Source: an uncultured Porphyromonadaceae bacterium
GTDB taxonomy: Bacteria > Bacteroidota > Bacteroidia > Bacteroidales > Muribaculaceae
Length of the DNA stretch: 64,000 bases
Direction of reading: 5' to 3'
NCBI GenBank assembly: GCA_937901905.1
Contig: CALDIF010000066.1
Coordinates: 1-64,000 of the forward strand
The notes beneath the pieces were generated by a model. That model made no database searches. It saw nothing but the letters and a program-made list of their open reading frames with translations, and had not been told where the DNA came from. The number at the start of each line of letters is the position of its first letter. The stretch's first letter is position 1. Made by a program: the position numbers and the translations under genes. Of the stretch, positions 45,700-54,796 are shown piece after piece.

Positions 45700-47154
45700 A
45701 TGCTGTTCAATTCGTTGGAATTCATCATTTTCTTGCCCGTCGTGTGGCTGTTGTATTGGTTTGCGTTTCGCAACAGGCAAACTCAAAACCTTTTTGTCAT
45801 CGCGGCAAGTTACTTGTTCTACGGCTGGTGGGACTCGCGTTTTTTGCTGCTCATTGTGCTGACATCGTTAACAAGTTTTGCGAGCGGATTATTGCTTGAA
45901 CGAGCCGAGGGGAACGAACGACTGCGCAAGGTGTGGTGCATCTCCAATGTGACATTCAACTTGCTCATACTGGGCATTTTCAAGTACTACAATTTCTTTG
46001 TTGAAAATCTGCAAGCCACGCTCGGCTTATTCGGCATCGCCCTCGACGGACCGACGCGCAACATCATTTTGCCGGTCGGAATTTCTTTCTATACTTTCCA
46101 AGCGCTCAGTTACACTATCGACGTGTATAAGCGACGACTTGGCGCAACTCATGACATCGTAGCCTTTTTCGCCTACATCAGTTTCTTTCCCCAATTGGTG
46201 GCGGGACCCATCGAGCGGTCGACCAAGTTGCTGCCACAGTTTGCAACGAGTCGCACATTCGACTACGCGGCAGCCGTCGACGGTTGCCGACAGATGTTGT
46301 GCGGATTTTTCAAAAAACTTGTGGTGGCTGACCTGTGTGGCGAGGTCGTTAATTCACTTTGGGATCGCTGGAACGAGTTGTCGGGCATTAACTTGATATT
46401 GATAGGTTTCCTATACTGTTTTCAAATCTACGGTGACTTCTCGGGCTACAGCGACATCGCCATCGGGTGCGGACGCTTGTTCGGCATCAACCTGTCACAA
46501 AACTTCAACTTGCCGTATTTTGCACGCAGCATACCCGACTTTTGGCGACGGTGGCACATTTCACTCACATCATGGCTGACCGACTATATTTATTATCCGC
46601 TGGGAGGCAGTCGCTGTTCGAAACCTAAAGCGTTGCGCAACGTGTTTATCGTGTGGGGACTCAGCGGATTGTGGCACGGAGCGGCATGGACATTTATCGT
46701 GTGGGGGCTGTATCATGCGGTTCTCGTCGGCCTATATCGCGTGTTTGACCTCAACCCCCACTACCAACCGCCGTTGGGAGAAGGGCGCAAGTTGCCCTCT
46801 TTCACCGAATTGCGACAGATGGGAACGACTTTCCTCCTTGTTGCTGTGGGGTTGGTTTTCTTCAGGTCACACGATGTGTCCCAAGCGTTGCACATCTTGT
46901 GGCGCATGGTGAGTTCCCCCTTAGACGGTGCATTGATAACCTATAAGAGCGGAACGCTATACGCAATCATTGCCGTGTTGACACTCACAGTGCTTGAATG
47001 GATACAACGCGACAAAGCACACGTCTTGCAATTCACGGACAACTCGTTTTTTGCTCGCAAAGCGACTGCTCGATTGGCGGTATATGCCACCGTAATCATC
47101 TCCTTTATTCTCGCCGTGGGCAAGGTTCAGACGTTCATATACTTTCACTTTTGA
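45700..47154 (+). CDS. MBOAT-family O-acyltransferase (AlgI/DltB-like)
   Basis: The 484-aa polytopic membrane protein has about 11 helices and the MBOAT hallmarks: LPVGISFYTFQALSYTIDVY, FFPQLVAGPIER, YGDFSGYSDIAIG, DFWRRWHISL and the catalytic His in GLWHGAAWTFIVWG (about 325-338). It should move acyl groups, usually acetyl, across the membrane for attachment to an envelope or exported polysaccharide. The frame continues upstream to 45670, but the promoter at 45673-45680 supports ATG 45700 (MLFNSLEF). The SGNH-like gene starts 3 bases after its stop, forming a typical acyl-transfer pair. Confidence 0.93.
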   Translation: MLFNSLEFIIFLPVVWLLYWFAFRNRQTQNLFVIAASYLFYGWWDSRFLLLIVLTSLTSFASGLLLERAEGNERLRKVWCISNVTFNLLILGIFKYYNFFVENLQATLGLFGIALDGPTRNIILPVGISFYTFQALSYTIDVYKRRLGATHDIVAFFAYISFFPQLVAGPIERSTKLLPQFATSRTFDYAAAVDGCRQMLCGFFKKLVVADLCGEVVNSLWDRWNELSGINLILIGFLYCFQIYGDFSGYSDIAIGCGRLFGINLSQNFNLPYFARSIPDFWRRWHISLTSWLTDYIYYPLGGSRCSKPKALRNVFIVWGLSGLWHGAAWTFIVWGLYHAVLVGLYRVFDLNPHYQPPLGEGRKLPSFTELRQMGTTFLLVAVGLVFFRSHDVSQALHILWRMVSSPLDGALITYKSGTLYAIIAVLTLTVLEWIQRDKAHVLQFTDNSFFARKATARLAVYATVIISFILAVGKVQTFIYFHF

Positions 47155-47157
47155 GCC

Positions 47158-48177
47158 ATGAAACGTTTTCTGCTGAAGTTATCCTATACAGTGCTGCCTC
47201 TCTGGTTGCTTACCATGACGGTGACCGGCTTTTACAAACTCAAGGTAGAGCCCGAAATGAACGGAGAGTTGGGACCGTTGGGCAAACTGGTATTCCCCGT
47301 TGAGCACAAGGACAATGTTGACATCACCACGAAGTATTACACCGATTGCGTGAGTCTTGAAGAGTTGACCGATACTGTTGTTGACGTACTCACCCTCGGC
47401 GACTCGTTTTCACAGCAGTGGCTGGGCAGTTATGAGAATTTCATTGCTCGGGATGGGTTCAGCACCGTCAACCTGCATGTGGCGATGAATATGTTTCAAA
47501 CTGCCTACGACCTGATGAAACTCGGTTATGTGGATTCAACCCATGTCAAAACAATAATTATCGAAAGTTGCGAGAGATTTACGGTTGAACGCATCTTGAA
47601 ACTCTCGACATTGGACACTGCCGTGACCGTGATGCCAATCAACACGGTGAGGGCTGTCGGAGAGGACGACACATCACGAAATAATCCTTTAATCGAGACA
47701 CGCAACTGGATATTGCTTCGCTTGGGAATAAAACACCCGGTTCGACATGCTCGCGTCAACCGCGAGTTGTTCTCGGGGGGCGACGGGCGCGATCTGTACT
47801 TCCTTGACGAAGACCTGTATCAAACGAGCATCTCACCCGCCGAAACCGTCATTATCAAGCGCAACATCGGACTTATCAACAACATGGCAGACAGTCTCGG
47901 TATCAAAATCGTTTATCTCGTGCCGCCCGACAAATACACTGTTTATCAGCAATATATAACAAATAATCCGTTTCCCCTCAAGACTGTGGGTAAACAGCTG
48001 AAAACAATGATGGCAAGCGACAACGTTCACGTGTGGGTGTTCGGTATTGATGTCGTTTCTCAATCGGTTGAGACGGGAGAGAAAGACGTGTACCCCGTGA
48101 GTGCAACTCATTGGAACTGGAGCACATCAGAGCGCGTTGCATCAACAATCAGCGCGCTCATCACCCGGACTCGCTAA
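47158..48177 (+). CDS. SGNH-hydrolase-like membrane-anchored partner of the MBOAT protein
   Basis: The 339-aa protein has an N-terminal membrane helix (about 6-26). Block I is LTLGDSFSQQW (nucleophile Ser in GDSF, about residue 83), the mid-domain has VYLVPPDKYTVY (about 258-269), and block V is VSATHWNWS (His about 320). This arrangement is seen in AlgJ/AlgX/DltD-like proteins that pass acyl groups from an MBOAT carrier to a polysaccharide outside the cytoplasm. In the usual DxxH motif the Asp position here is Ser, so the triad may be changed. The glycan modified is unknown; no polysaccharide biosynthesis genes adjoin. Confidence 0.8.
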   Translation: MKRFLLKLSYTVLPLWLLTMTVTGFYKLKVEPEMNGELGPLGKLVFPVEHKDNVDITTKYYTDCVSLEELTDTVVDVLTLGDSFSQQWLGSYENFIARDGFSTVNLHVAMNMFQTAYDLMKLGYVDSTHVKTIIIESCERFTVERILKLSTLDTAVTVMPINTVRAVGEDDTSRNNPLIETRNWILLRLGIKHPVRHARVNRELFSGGDGRDLYFLDEDLYQTSISPAETVIIKRNIGLINNMADSLGIKIVYLVPPDKYTVYQQYITNNPFPLKTVGKQLKTMMASDNVHVWVFGIDVVSQSVETGEKDVYPVSATHWNWSTSERVASTISALITRTR

Positions 48178-48215
48178 AGTCGTTTCGGCATCACCGGCAT
48201 CGACAACAATCGCTA

Positions 48216-48470
48216 TCAGCCTACTATTGCCTTTTTCAAGGCTTTTGCCAACTGATCGGGGCATGACGTGGGTTTCGCACCGCATGTCACGCCGTCGAGC
48301 AAGGCGATAACCTCGCTTGCCGGACGCCCTTCAATCATGCGAGCAAGCCCGAACGTGTTTCCCGGGCAACCGCCCACTATTTCAGCGTTAATAATGCGAT
48401 TGTCATCATCAAGCGTCAAGTTAATCTGTTTGGAACAGGTTCCTGTCGTCGGATATTCAATTGTCTTCAT
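48216..48470 (-). CDS. TSCPD-domain protein (TIGR03905 type)
   Basis: The 84-aa protein carries conserved cysteines in TGTCSKQI, GGCPGN, VTCGAK and TSCPDQL. The C-terminal TSCPDQLAKAL resembles the tail of some ribonucleotide reductases. Small stand-alone copies are widespread in anaerobes; the cysteines suggest metal or Fe-S binding. Function unknown. It is convergent with the SGNH gene and is preceded by a weak box TATCTTCG at 48521-48528 (minus strand). Confidence 0.88.
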   Translation of the reverse strand: MKTIEYPTTGTCSKQINLTLDDDNRIINAEIVGGCPGNTFGLARMIEGRPASEVIALLDGVTCGAKPTSCPDQLAKALKKAIVG

Positions 48471-48590
48471 TTTTCAACCGTATGTAGCACGTTGCCACTC
48501 AATTTGACACTAACAAGTCGCGAAGATAGATGATTTTTTTTAAAAATCTTTAATTTGGTGTGTAAAACAAAAAAAATAACATCTTTTTCT

Positions 48591-48598
48591 TACCTTTG
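48591..48598 (+). promoter_or_regulatory. -7 box (TACCTTTG) for the acyl-CoA ligase gene run
   Basis: A full TAnnTTTG match on the plus strand, about 45 bases before the start codon, within a strongly AT-rich spacer. Confidence 0.7.
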
Positions 48599-48641
48599 TA
48601 GGCGAACTGTAATTATTAAAGACTAAGTTCATATCATTCTC

Positions 48642-50300
48642 ATGATGAAAGAAAATATTATCAAGATTTTCGAGCGCAGTTTCATTGACAACTGGGACTT
48701 GGCTGCGTTGACCGATTACAATACTCGCAAGAGCCTGACTTACGGTGAATTCGCGCGCGACATTGCACGGTTACACCTGTTGTTCGAGCAGTGTAACATC
48801 AAGCAGGGCGACAAAGTGGCTCTCATCGGCAAGAACACGCCCTCGTGGGTGACTGTCTTCATCGCCACCATAACCTACGGAGCGGTGATTGTACCCATCT
48901 TGCAGGAATTCAATCCCAACGATGCCCAACACATTATCAATCACAGCGAAGCGTCGCTGCTCTTCTCAAGCAACGCTATTTGGGAAACACTGGATTTTGA
49001 CCAGTTGCACAACATTCGCGCCGCGCTGTCGCTCGACAAACACGAGGTGCTTGCCGAGAAAGAGGGCGAGATGGTATCACGCGTGCTGTACCGATTAGAC
49101 AACATTTTCGCCGAAAAACACCCCAACGGCTTCTACCGCAATGACATACACTATGCCGATGTCACCCCGGACTCGTTAATGGAAATCAACTACACGAGTG
49201 GCACCACCGGCTTCAGCAAGGGCGTGATGCTCACCGGCAACAACCTGTGTGGCAACGTCGTGTACGGAATCAACAGCGGCTTGCACTACAAGGGCAGTCG
49301 CTCGCTGTCGTTCTTACCCCTCGCCCACGCTTACGGCTGCGCATTTGATATGTTAACCCCCCTCGCGGTGGGTAGCCACATCACGCTGCTCGGGCGCATT
49401 CCTTCTCCCAAAATTTTGTTGAAAGCACTTGCCGAGGTGAGACCTCACCTCGTAATTTGCGTGCCACTGATATTGGAAAAAATTTACAGTAAAATCATCG
49501 TGCCGATGATCAGTCAGGGAATGTTGCGTTGGGCTCTTGCCGTGCCCTACTTGGACAATCGCATTTATGCCCAAATTCGCAAAAAACTCGTTGAGGCGTT
49601 CGGTGGTGAGTTTGAAGAAATCATCGTCGGTGGTGCTCCGTTCAATGCCGAGGTTGAGGATTTCCTTTACAAGATAAAATTCCCGTTCACCGTGGGTTAC
49701 GGCATGACCGAGTGTGCACCGCTCGTGAGCCACACGCCGTGGCGCGAGTTCGTGCCACACAGCGCGGGTCGCGTGTTGCCGGGCATCATGGAATGTAAGA
49801 TTTTGAGCGACGACCCCGAGAACGTGCCGGGCGAAATTTGCATTCGTGGCGAAAACGTGATGAAAGGATACTTCCACAACACCGAAGCCACCGACAAGGT
49901 ACTGGAAGACGACGGGTGGTTGCACACCGGTGACATAGGCACGTTGAGTGCCGACGGCACCGTGTCCATTCGCGGTCGACTCAAGACGATGCTCCTGTCG
50001 AGTAACGGTCAAAACATCTACCCCGAGGAGATTGAAGCCAAACTCAACAATATGCTCGGTGTTGCCGAGAGTTTGGTCGTAGATCGCAGTGGCAAATTGG
50101 TCGCGCTGGTGTACCCCGACTACGAGGCAACCGACCAATTGGGCATGACACACGACCAGTTGCCTGCCCACATGGAAAATTTGCGCACCGAATTGAACAA
50201 ATTGGTTGCGCCCTACGAGCGCATCGCTGCAATCGAGTTAATCGCCACCGAGTTTGAGAAGACTCCCAAACGTAGCATCAAGCGTTACCTGTATCGATAA
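48642..50300 (+). CDS. AMP-forming acyl-CoA ligase (long-chain fatty-acid type)
   Basis: The 552-aa ANL-superfamily enzyme should adenylate a fatty acid and load it onto CoA. Motifs: P-loop-like NYTSGTTGFSKGVMLT (about 184-199), VGYGMTECAPLVSH (about 348-361), the hinge HTGDIG...RGRLKTM and the catalytic Lys in TPKRSIKRYLYR at the C-terminus. Substrate length cannot be read directly. It is the first gene of a plus-strand run with the GNAT-like, DUF1573 and MeaB genes. A second ATG at 48645 may be used instead. Confidence 0.93.
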   Translation: MMKENIIKIFERSFIDNWDLAALTDYNTRKSLTYGEFARDIARLHLLFEQCNIKQGDKVALIGKNTPSWVTVFIATITYGAVIVPILQEFNPNDAQHIINHSEASLLFSSNAIWETLDFDQLHNIRAALSLDKHEVLAEKEGEMVSRVLYRLDNIFAEKHPNGFYRNDIHYADVTPDSLMEINYTSGTTGFSKGVMLTGNNLCGNVVYGINSGLHYKGSRSLSFLPLAHAYGCAFDMLTPLAVGSHITLLGRIPSPKILLKALAEVRPHLVICVPLILEKIYSKIIVPMISQGMLRWALAVPYLDNRIYAQIRKKLVEAFGGEFEEIIVGGAPFNAEVEDFLYKIKFPFTVGYGMTECAPLVSHTPWREFVPHSAGRVLPGIMECKILSDDPENVPGEICIRGENVMKGYFHNTEATDKVLEDDGWLHTGDIGTLSADGTVSIRGRLKTMLLSSNGQNIYPEEIEAKLNNMLGVAESLVVDRSGKLVALVYPDYEATDQLGMTHDQLPAHMENLRTELNKLVAPYERIAAIELIATEFEKTPKRSIKRYLYR

Positions 50301-50338
50301 CGGTCGGTGCTTTGTCACTGATATTACACGTTCAAACG

Positions 50339-51490
50339 ATGGTTGAAATCAAGCAAATAGAACCCACACGGCGAGCATTGACACCGTTTGTACAATACCC
50401 CATCGACTACCTGTATGCCGACAACAAATGTTACGTGCCGGCACTGGTGATTGACGAGATTGACACGTTGCGTCCCGATCGCAATCCGGCATTCGAGTTC
50501 TGCGATAGCATCTACTACATGGCATATCGCGACGGAAAACCGGTGGGACGCATTGCCGGTATTATTAATCGCGCGGTGAACGAGCGCTCCGGTCGGCACG
50601 AAGCCCGCTTTGGGTACGTGGACTTCATTGACGATGCCGAGGTTGTTGACGCGCTGTTCAACGCAGTCACCAAGTGGGCCCTCGAGAATGGTATGGAAAC
50701 GTTGACGGGTCCGCTTGGTTTTACCGACATGGATCGTGAGGGAATGCTCGTTGAGGGGTTTGACGCTGTCGCCACTCAGGCAGAAATTTACAACCACGCC
50801 TACTATCCGCAACACATGGAGCGCATGGGCTTTGAGAAAGATGCCGACTGGATAGGCATGCACATCATGGTTCCCGATGAAGTCCCCACCAAGATGTTGC
50901 GAGTGGCTGACATCGTGCGCCGTCGCTACAACGTGGATAATGTACACTACACCTCACGTCGCAAGTTGGTTAAAGATTACGGCGATGCCATTTTCAACCT
51001 CATCAACGAGGCCTATGACAGCTTGTTCGGATATTCTCCGCTAACCAAGAAACAGATTGACCACTACATTGACATGTACCTGCCGTTCTTACCCCTTGAT
51101 GACATCTCGCTCATCGTGCGTCGCGGTGGCGACAACGACGGCGAGTTGGTCGGTGTGGGTATCTCACTGCCCTCACTCAGCGAGGCTCTGATACGCTCGC
51201 GCGGACGCTTGTTCCCGTTCGGGTGGTGGCATCTGCTAAAGGCGTTCAAGTGCAAGAATCCCGTGGTCGACTTGATGTTGGTTGCGGTGAAGCCCGAGTT
51301 GCAAAACAAGGGTATAAACGCGTTGTTGTTTACCGACCTGATACCGAGTTATATCCGCCACGGATACGTGTATGCCGAGAGTAATCCCGAACTTGAGGCT
51401 AACAACAAGGTGTTGTCGCAGTGGGAGTATTTCGAAACGCACCCCAAGAAGCGCCGGCGCGCCTATATCAAAACCATCAAAACCGATTGA
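50339..51490 (+). CDS. GNAT-like N-acetyltransferase-fold protein
   Basis: The 383-aa protein belongs to a family widespread in Bacteroidota and usually called hypothetical or N-acetyltransferase. N-terminal landmarks are PIDYLYADNKCYVPALV and an acetyl-CoA-binding-like stretch GKPVGRIAGIINRAVNE; then FGYVDFIDDAEV, LTGPLGFTDMDREG, YNHAYYPQHMERMGF and, at the C-terminus, VAVKPELQNKGINALLF with ESNPELEANNKV. The last two match GNAT motifs A and B. Its place 38 bases after the acyl-CoA ligase suggests it may use a fatty acyl donor (inference). The in-frame start at 50312 is less likely than ATG 50339. Confidence 0.8.
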   Translation: MVEIKQIEPTRRALTPFVQYPIDYLYADNKCYVPALVIDEIDTLRPDRNPAFEFCDSIYYMAYRDGKPVGRIAGIINRAVNERSGRHEARFGYVDFIDDAEVVDALFNAVTKWALENGMETLTGPLGFTDMDREGMLVEGFDAVATQAEIYNHAYYPQHMERMGFEKDADWIGMHIMVPDEVPTKMLRVADIVRRRYNVDNVHYTSRRKLVKDYGDAIFNLINEAYDSLFGYSPLTKKQIDHYIDMYLPFLPLDDISLIVRRGGDNDGELVGVGISLPSLSEALIRSRGRLFPFGWWHLLKAFKCKNPVVDLMLVAVKPELQNKGINALLFTDLIPSYIRHGYVYAESNPELEANNKVLSQWEYFETHPKKRRRAYIKTIKTD

Positions 51491-51493
51491 TAA

Positions 51494-51886
51494 ATGAAAC
51501 GTTTGGCTTTTATATTACTGATAACGGTCGCAACGGTCATGACTGCCGGAGCCGATGCCGTAGCATCATTCACAACCAATTACCACGACTTCGGTACCGT
51601 TAAGGAGGAGCGGGGGTCGGTGTCACACGAGTTTGAGTTCACCAACACCGGCGACACGCCCTTACTGATTGTCAACGCTGTCGCTTCGTGCGGTTGCACG
51701 CGTCCCCAATTCGACACCAAGCCGATTAAACCGGGTAAAACCGGAAAAATCAAGGTCACCTATAGCACGGTGGGACGCCCGGGGGCTTTCAGCAAGACGG
51801 TGCGAGTACAAACCAATGCCAAGGGCAACACCAAAACTGTAGTGCTCTTGATTGAAGGCACTGTCACTCCCAAGAGTCAACGATAA
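51494..51886 (+). CDS. DUF1573 exported protein, short form
   Basis: The 130-aa protein has a signal peptide (about 1-22) and one DUF1573 domain: YHDFGTVKEERG, FEFTNTGDTPLLI, ASCGCTRPQFDTKPI and VTYSTVGRPGAFSKTV. The Ig/ASH-like fold with the CGCT motif is typical of Bacteroidota periplasmic or surface proteins of unknown role. The start lies 3 bases after the GNAT-like stop. Confidence 0.9.
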   Translation: MKRLAFILLITVATVMTAGADAVASFTTNYHDFGTVKEERGSVSHEFEFTNTGDTPLLIVNAVASCGCTRPQFDTKPIKPGKTGKIKVTYSTVGRPGAFSKTVRVQTNAKGNTKTVVLLIEGTVTPKSQR

Positions 51887-51888
51887 CC

Positions 51889-52962
51889 ATGACAGGTGTC
51901 GTGAGATATATCGCATTATCCTTGCTCGCTCTGAGTGTTTCCCTTGCCGCCGTGTGCCAACCTATTGCGACATGGGTCAGCAAGGTTCACGACTTCGGCG
52001 TGTTTGATGAGGCTTCCGGCAGGCAATCGTGCGAAATGCGAGTGGTCAACACGGGCGATGCTCCGTTGATTATTTCTCGCGTACAACCCACTTGTGGTTG
52101 CACTGCCGGAGACTTCCCTCGCAGCCCGATAGCACCGGGCGACACTGCTGTCATCACCCTCACTTATAACCCCACTAACCGAGCCGGACAATTTGAAAAA
52201 GACGTGTACGTCTACACCAATGCGATGCCGGCACGCCATGTTGTGAAAATTCGCGGCAATGCCATTCCCACGGCATCAACGCTCGACAAGCAATATCCGG
52301 TCAACATCGGGGGCTTGAGATTATCACGACAGATACTTCCGTTGGGCGAAGTGCAACGCACCGGTTTCAGGTTGGGTTACATCAGCGGCTATAACTCGAC
52401 CCACGACACCATCGTCATTCACTCTCGTTGCGACGCCTCGTGGCTGCGGATTGATGCCATTCCCGACACTGTCGCGCCTGCCGGCACCGTGACGCTGACG
52501 ATGCGGCTCGACGGTCTTGATGCGCCCGAGTGGGGCTTGAATACAACCGACGTGGCAGTGGAGGCATCAAAACTTGATGACGAGGTCGTCGCCACCGGTT
52601 CCATCGAAGTTACAGGCGTTGTACTCGACGACTTCAAGCGATTGACAGCCGACTCACGCGCCAATCCACCCACTCTTGTTGTTGACGACCGCATCGAGAC
52701 CGACAGCACAGGACGAGGAAAAATGACCGTCAAGAATAACGGACGCGGAACGTTGGAGATACGCCGACTATGGAGTGACGACCCCGCCTTGACATTAACC
52801 GTCGATCGCCGCAATGTTTCGCGAGGCGGTAAGGCGACAATCAACGTGACCGTCGATAAGCAAAAAATCAATGGCGAGGTGTTGAACACAAGTTTCACCG
52901 TGATTACCAACGACCCCGAGCGACAAGTAAGCACTGTACGCGTGGTCGGCATCTTGAAGTAA
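51889..52962 (+). CDS. DUF1573 exported protein, long form
   Basis: The 357-aa protein has a signal peptide (about 1-24) and an N-terminal DUF1573 domain (VHDFGVFDEASG, VVNTGDAPLIIS, PTCGCTAGDFP, TYNPTNRAGQF). It is extended by two further Ig-like regions (about 120-240 and 240-357). The last has KNNGRGTLEIRRLW and ITNDPERQVSTVRVVG, an ASH/HYDIN-like repeat. It follows the short DUF1573 gene by 2 bases, and the two probably act together in the envelope (inference). Confidence 0.88.
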   Translation: MTGVVRYIALSLLALSVSLAAVCQPIATWVSKVHDFGVFDEASGRQSCEMRVVNTGDAPLIISRVQPTCGCTAGDFPRSPIAPGDTAVITLTYNPTNRAGQFEKDVYVYTNAMPARHVVKIRGNAIPTASTLDKQYPVNIGGLRLSRQILPLGEVQRTGFRLGYISGYNSTHDTIVIHSRCDASWLRIDAIPDTVAPAGTVTLTMRLDGLDAPEWGLNTTDVAVEASKLDDEVVATGSIEVTGVVLDDFKRLTADSRANPPTLVVDDRIETDSTGRGKMTVKNNGRGTLEIRRLWSDDPALTLTVDRRNVSRGGKATINVTVDKQKINGEVLNTSFTVITNDPERQVSTVRVVGILK

Positions 52963-53016
52963 TGAAAATCGACCGCGCTATAGCACTCCCGACAAGGAAC
53001 AAACATTAAGGACGAA

Positions 53017-54156
53017 ATGGAACAAGATATACAAACCGACAATCATCACGCTTCACATCTCGAACACCCCGAGAATGAGGCTTGCTATACCGGGTTGCAG
53101 GTCAACACCGGTGTTGAGCAACCGCCTGCTATCAACCCCTACATGAAACGCCGTCGCCGACCGCAACTCACGGTGGCGGACTACGTTGAGGGTATTCTTG
53201 CCGGGAATCCCGCCATACTCGGGCAAGCGGTGACCTTGGTTGAAAGTAAGGCTCCCGAACATCAGCAGGTGGCACAAGAGGTGATAGAACGATGCTTGCC
53301 ACATGCCGGACGCTCGCGCCGTATAGGCATCACCGGTGTACCCGGCGCCGGCAAGAGCACGTCAATCGACGTGTTCGGTATGCACGTCTTGAAGCGTGGC
53401 GGCAAACTCGCCGTGCTTGCCATTGACCCGAGTTCCGAGCGCAGCAAGGGGTCTATCTTGGGCGACAAGACTCGAATGGAACAGTTGTCGGTGCATCCCC
53501 GGGCATTCATTCGCCCCTCACCCTCGGCAGGTTCTCTCGGTGGCGTGGCACGCAAAACTCGCGAGACAATAGTGTTGTGCGAGGCTGCCGGCTATGACAC
53601 CGTGTTCGTCGAGACTGTCGGCGTGGGGCAGAGTGAGACCGCCGTACACTCAATGGTCGACTACTTCCTGCTGATACAACTCGCCGGCACCGGTGATGAG
53701 TTGCAGGGCATCAAACGCGGTATCATGGAGATGGCCGACGGCATCGTAATTAACAAGGCCGACGGTGACAACATCGAGCGAGCCAATCTCGCCGCAGCGC
53801 AGTTTCGCAACGCGCTGCACCTGTTTCCCATGCCTCCGAGCGGTGTGTTGCCCGAAGTGATGACCTATAGCGGCTACTACGGCATCAATATAGAAGCCGT
53901 GTGGGACATGATTGACCGCTATTTCGATGCGGTCACTCGTAGCGGTTACTTCGAGGAAAAGCGACGCAATCAAGAGCGCTATTGGATGTTCGAGACTATT
54001 AATGAACAGTTGCGACTGAACTTCTATAACAACCCCGAGGTGAGTGCCATGCTTGAGGTGAAAGAACGCAACGTGCGACTCTCCCGGCAATCGTCGTTCA
54101 CCGCTGCTGCCGAGGTCTTGGACTTCTATTTCTCACAACTCAAATCAAACTCTTAA
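53017..54156 (+). CDS. meaB: Methylmalonyl-CoA mutase-associated GTPase MeaB
   Basis: The 379-aa G3E GTPase protects and reloads adenosylcobalamin-dependent methylmalonyl-CoA mutase. Motifs: G1 GVPGAGKST (about 107-115), AIDPSSERSKGSILGDKTRM, FVETVGVGQSE (G3 region) and NKADGDN (G4); a C-terminal helical dimerisation part follows. The N-terminus (about 1-45) is an unusual hydrophilic extension. Propionate and succinate metabolism through this mutase is common in Bacteroidales. The mutase genes are not in the window, but the PduO-type adenosyltransferase at 22.3 kb would supply the cofactor. Confidence 0.94.
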   Translation: MEQDIQTDNHHASHLEHPENEACYTGLQVNTGVEQPPAINPYMKRRRRPQLTVADYVEGILAGNPAILGQAVTLVESKAPEHQQVAQEVIERCLPHAGRSRRIGITGVPGAGKSTSIDVFGMHVLKRGGKLAVLAIDPSSERSKGSILGDKTRMEQLSVHPRAFIRPSPSAGSLGGVARKTRETIVLCEAAGYDTVFVETVGVGQSETAVHSMVDYFLLIQLAGTGDELQGIKRGIMEMADGIVINKADGDNIERANLAAAQFRNALHLFPMPPSGVLPEVMTYSGYYGINIEAVWDMIDRYFDAVTRSGYFEEKRRNQERYWMFETINEQLRLNFYNNPEVSAMLEVKERNVRLSRQSSFTAAAEVLDFYFSQLKSNS

Positions 54157-54268
54157 GCGCAAACTCACTTTGAATTATCAACGTCACTTCATTCTACCGG
54201 GAACCGCCGCTCGCGGCATCGGTAATGCGTGAACACCCTTGAAAGCGTGAACTAAACAAATACACACT

Positions 54269-54790
54269 ATGTACACTTATAAATATCCCCACCCGGCAGT
54301 CACGACCGACTGCGTCGTGTTCGGTTTTGACGGAGTCAAACTCAACGTTCTGCTCATTGAGCGCGGAGGCGAACCTTACAAGGGTTGCTGGGCTTTACCG
54401 GGCGGATTTCTCAACATTGACGAAGACGCGCCCACCGGAGCCCGACGCGAGTTGGAAGAGGAAACCGGACTGCAAGTGAATAACATCGAGCAACTGGCGG
54501 CATTCACAACCGTAGACCGCGACCCGAGAGAGAGAGTTATCTCGGTGGCTTACTTCACACTCACTCGCATCTCGCAGGTCACAGCAGCCGATGATGCCGC
54601 ACGGGCACAATGGTTCTCGCTGGACAACGTGCCTGAGTTGGCTTTTGACCACAAGGAAATTTTGGAACTTGCCTGCAACCGCTTGTCACAGTTACTCAAA
54701 CTCAAGAGCGGTAACTTCACCGACAGCGACTTCACCTATGAGGAGTTGGACATGATATACTATGCCGCGTTAACGCGCTCGAGACGATAG
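54269..54790 (+). CDS. Nudix hydrolase
   Basis: The 173-aa protein has a complete Nudix box from Gly46 to Gly67 (GGFLNIDEDAPTGARRELEE and the TG that follows), with Arg60, Glu61, Glu64 and Glu65 in place. The preceding WALPGG is typical of ADP-ribose/NAD-type Nudix enzymes. The C-terminal part (about 125-173) resembles the start of an NrtR-like winged helix but is too short to be one. It should split a nucleoside diphosphate linked to another group; the substrate is unknown. Confidence 0.9.
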   Translation: MYTYKYPHPAVTTDCVVFGFDGVKLNVLLIERGGEPYKGCWALPGGFLNIDEDAPTGARRELEEETGLQVNNIEQLAAFTTVDRDPRERVISVAYFTLTRISQVTAADDAARAQWFSLDNVPELAFDHKEILELACNRLSQLLKLKSGNFTDSDFTYEELDMIYYAALTRSRR

Positions 54791-54796
54791 AAGACA

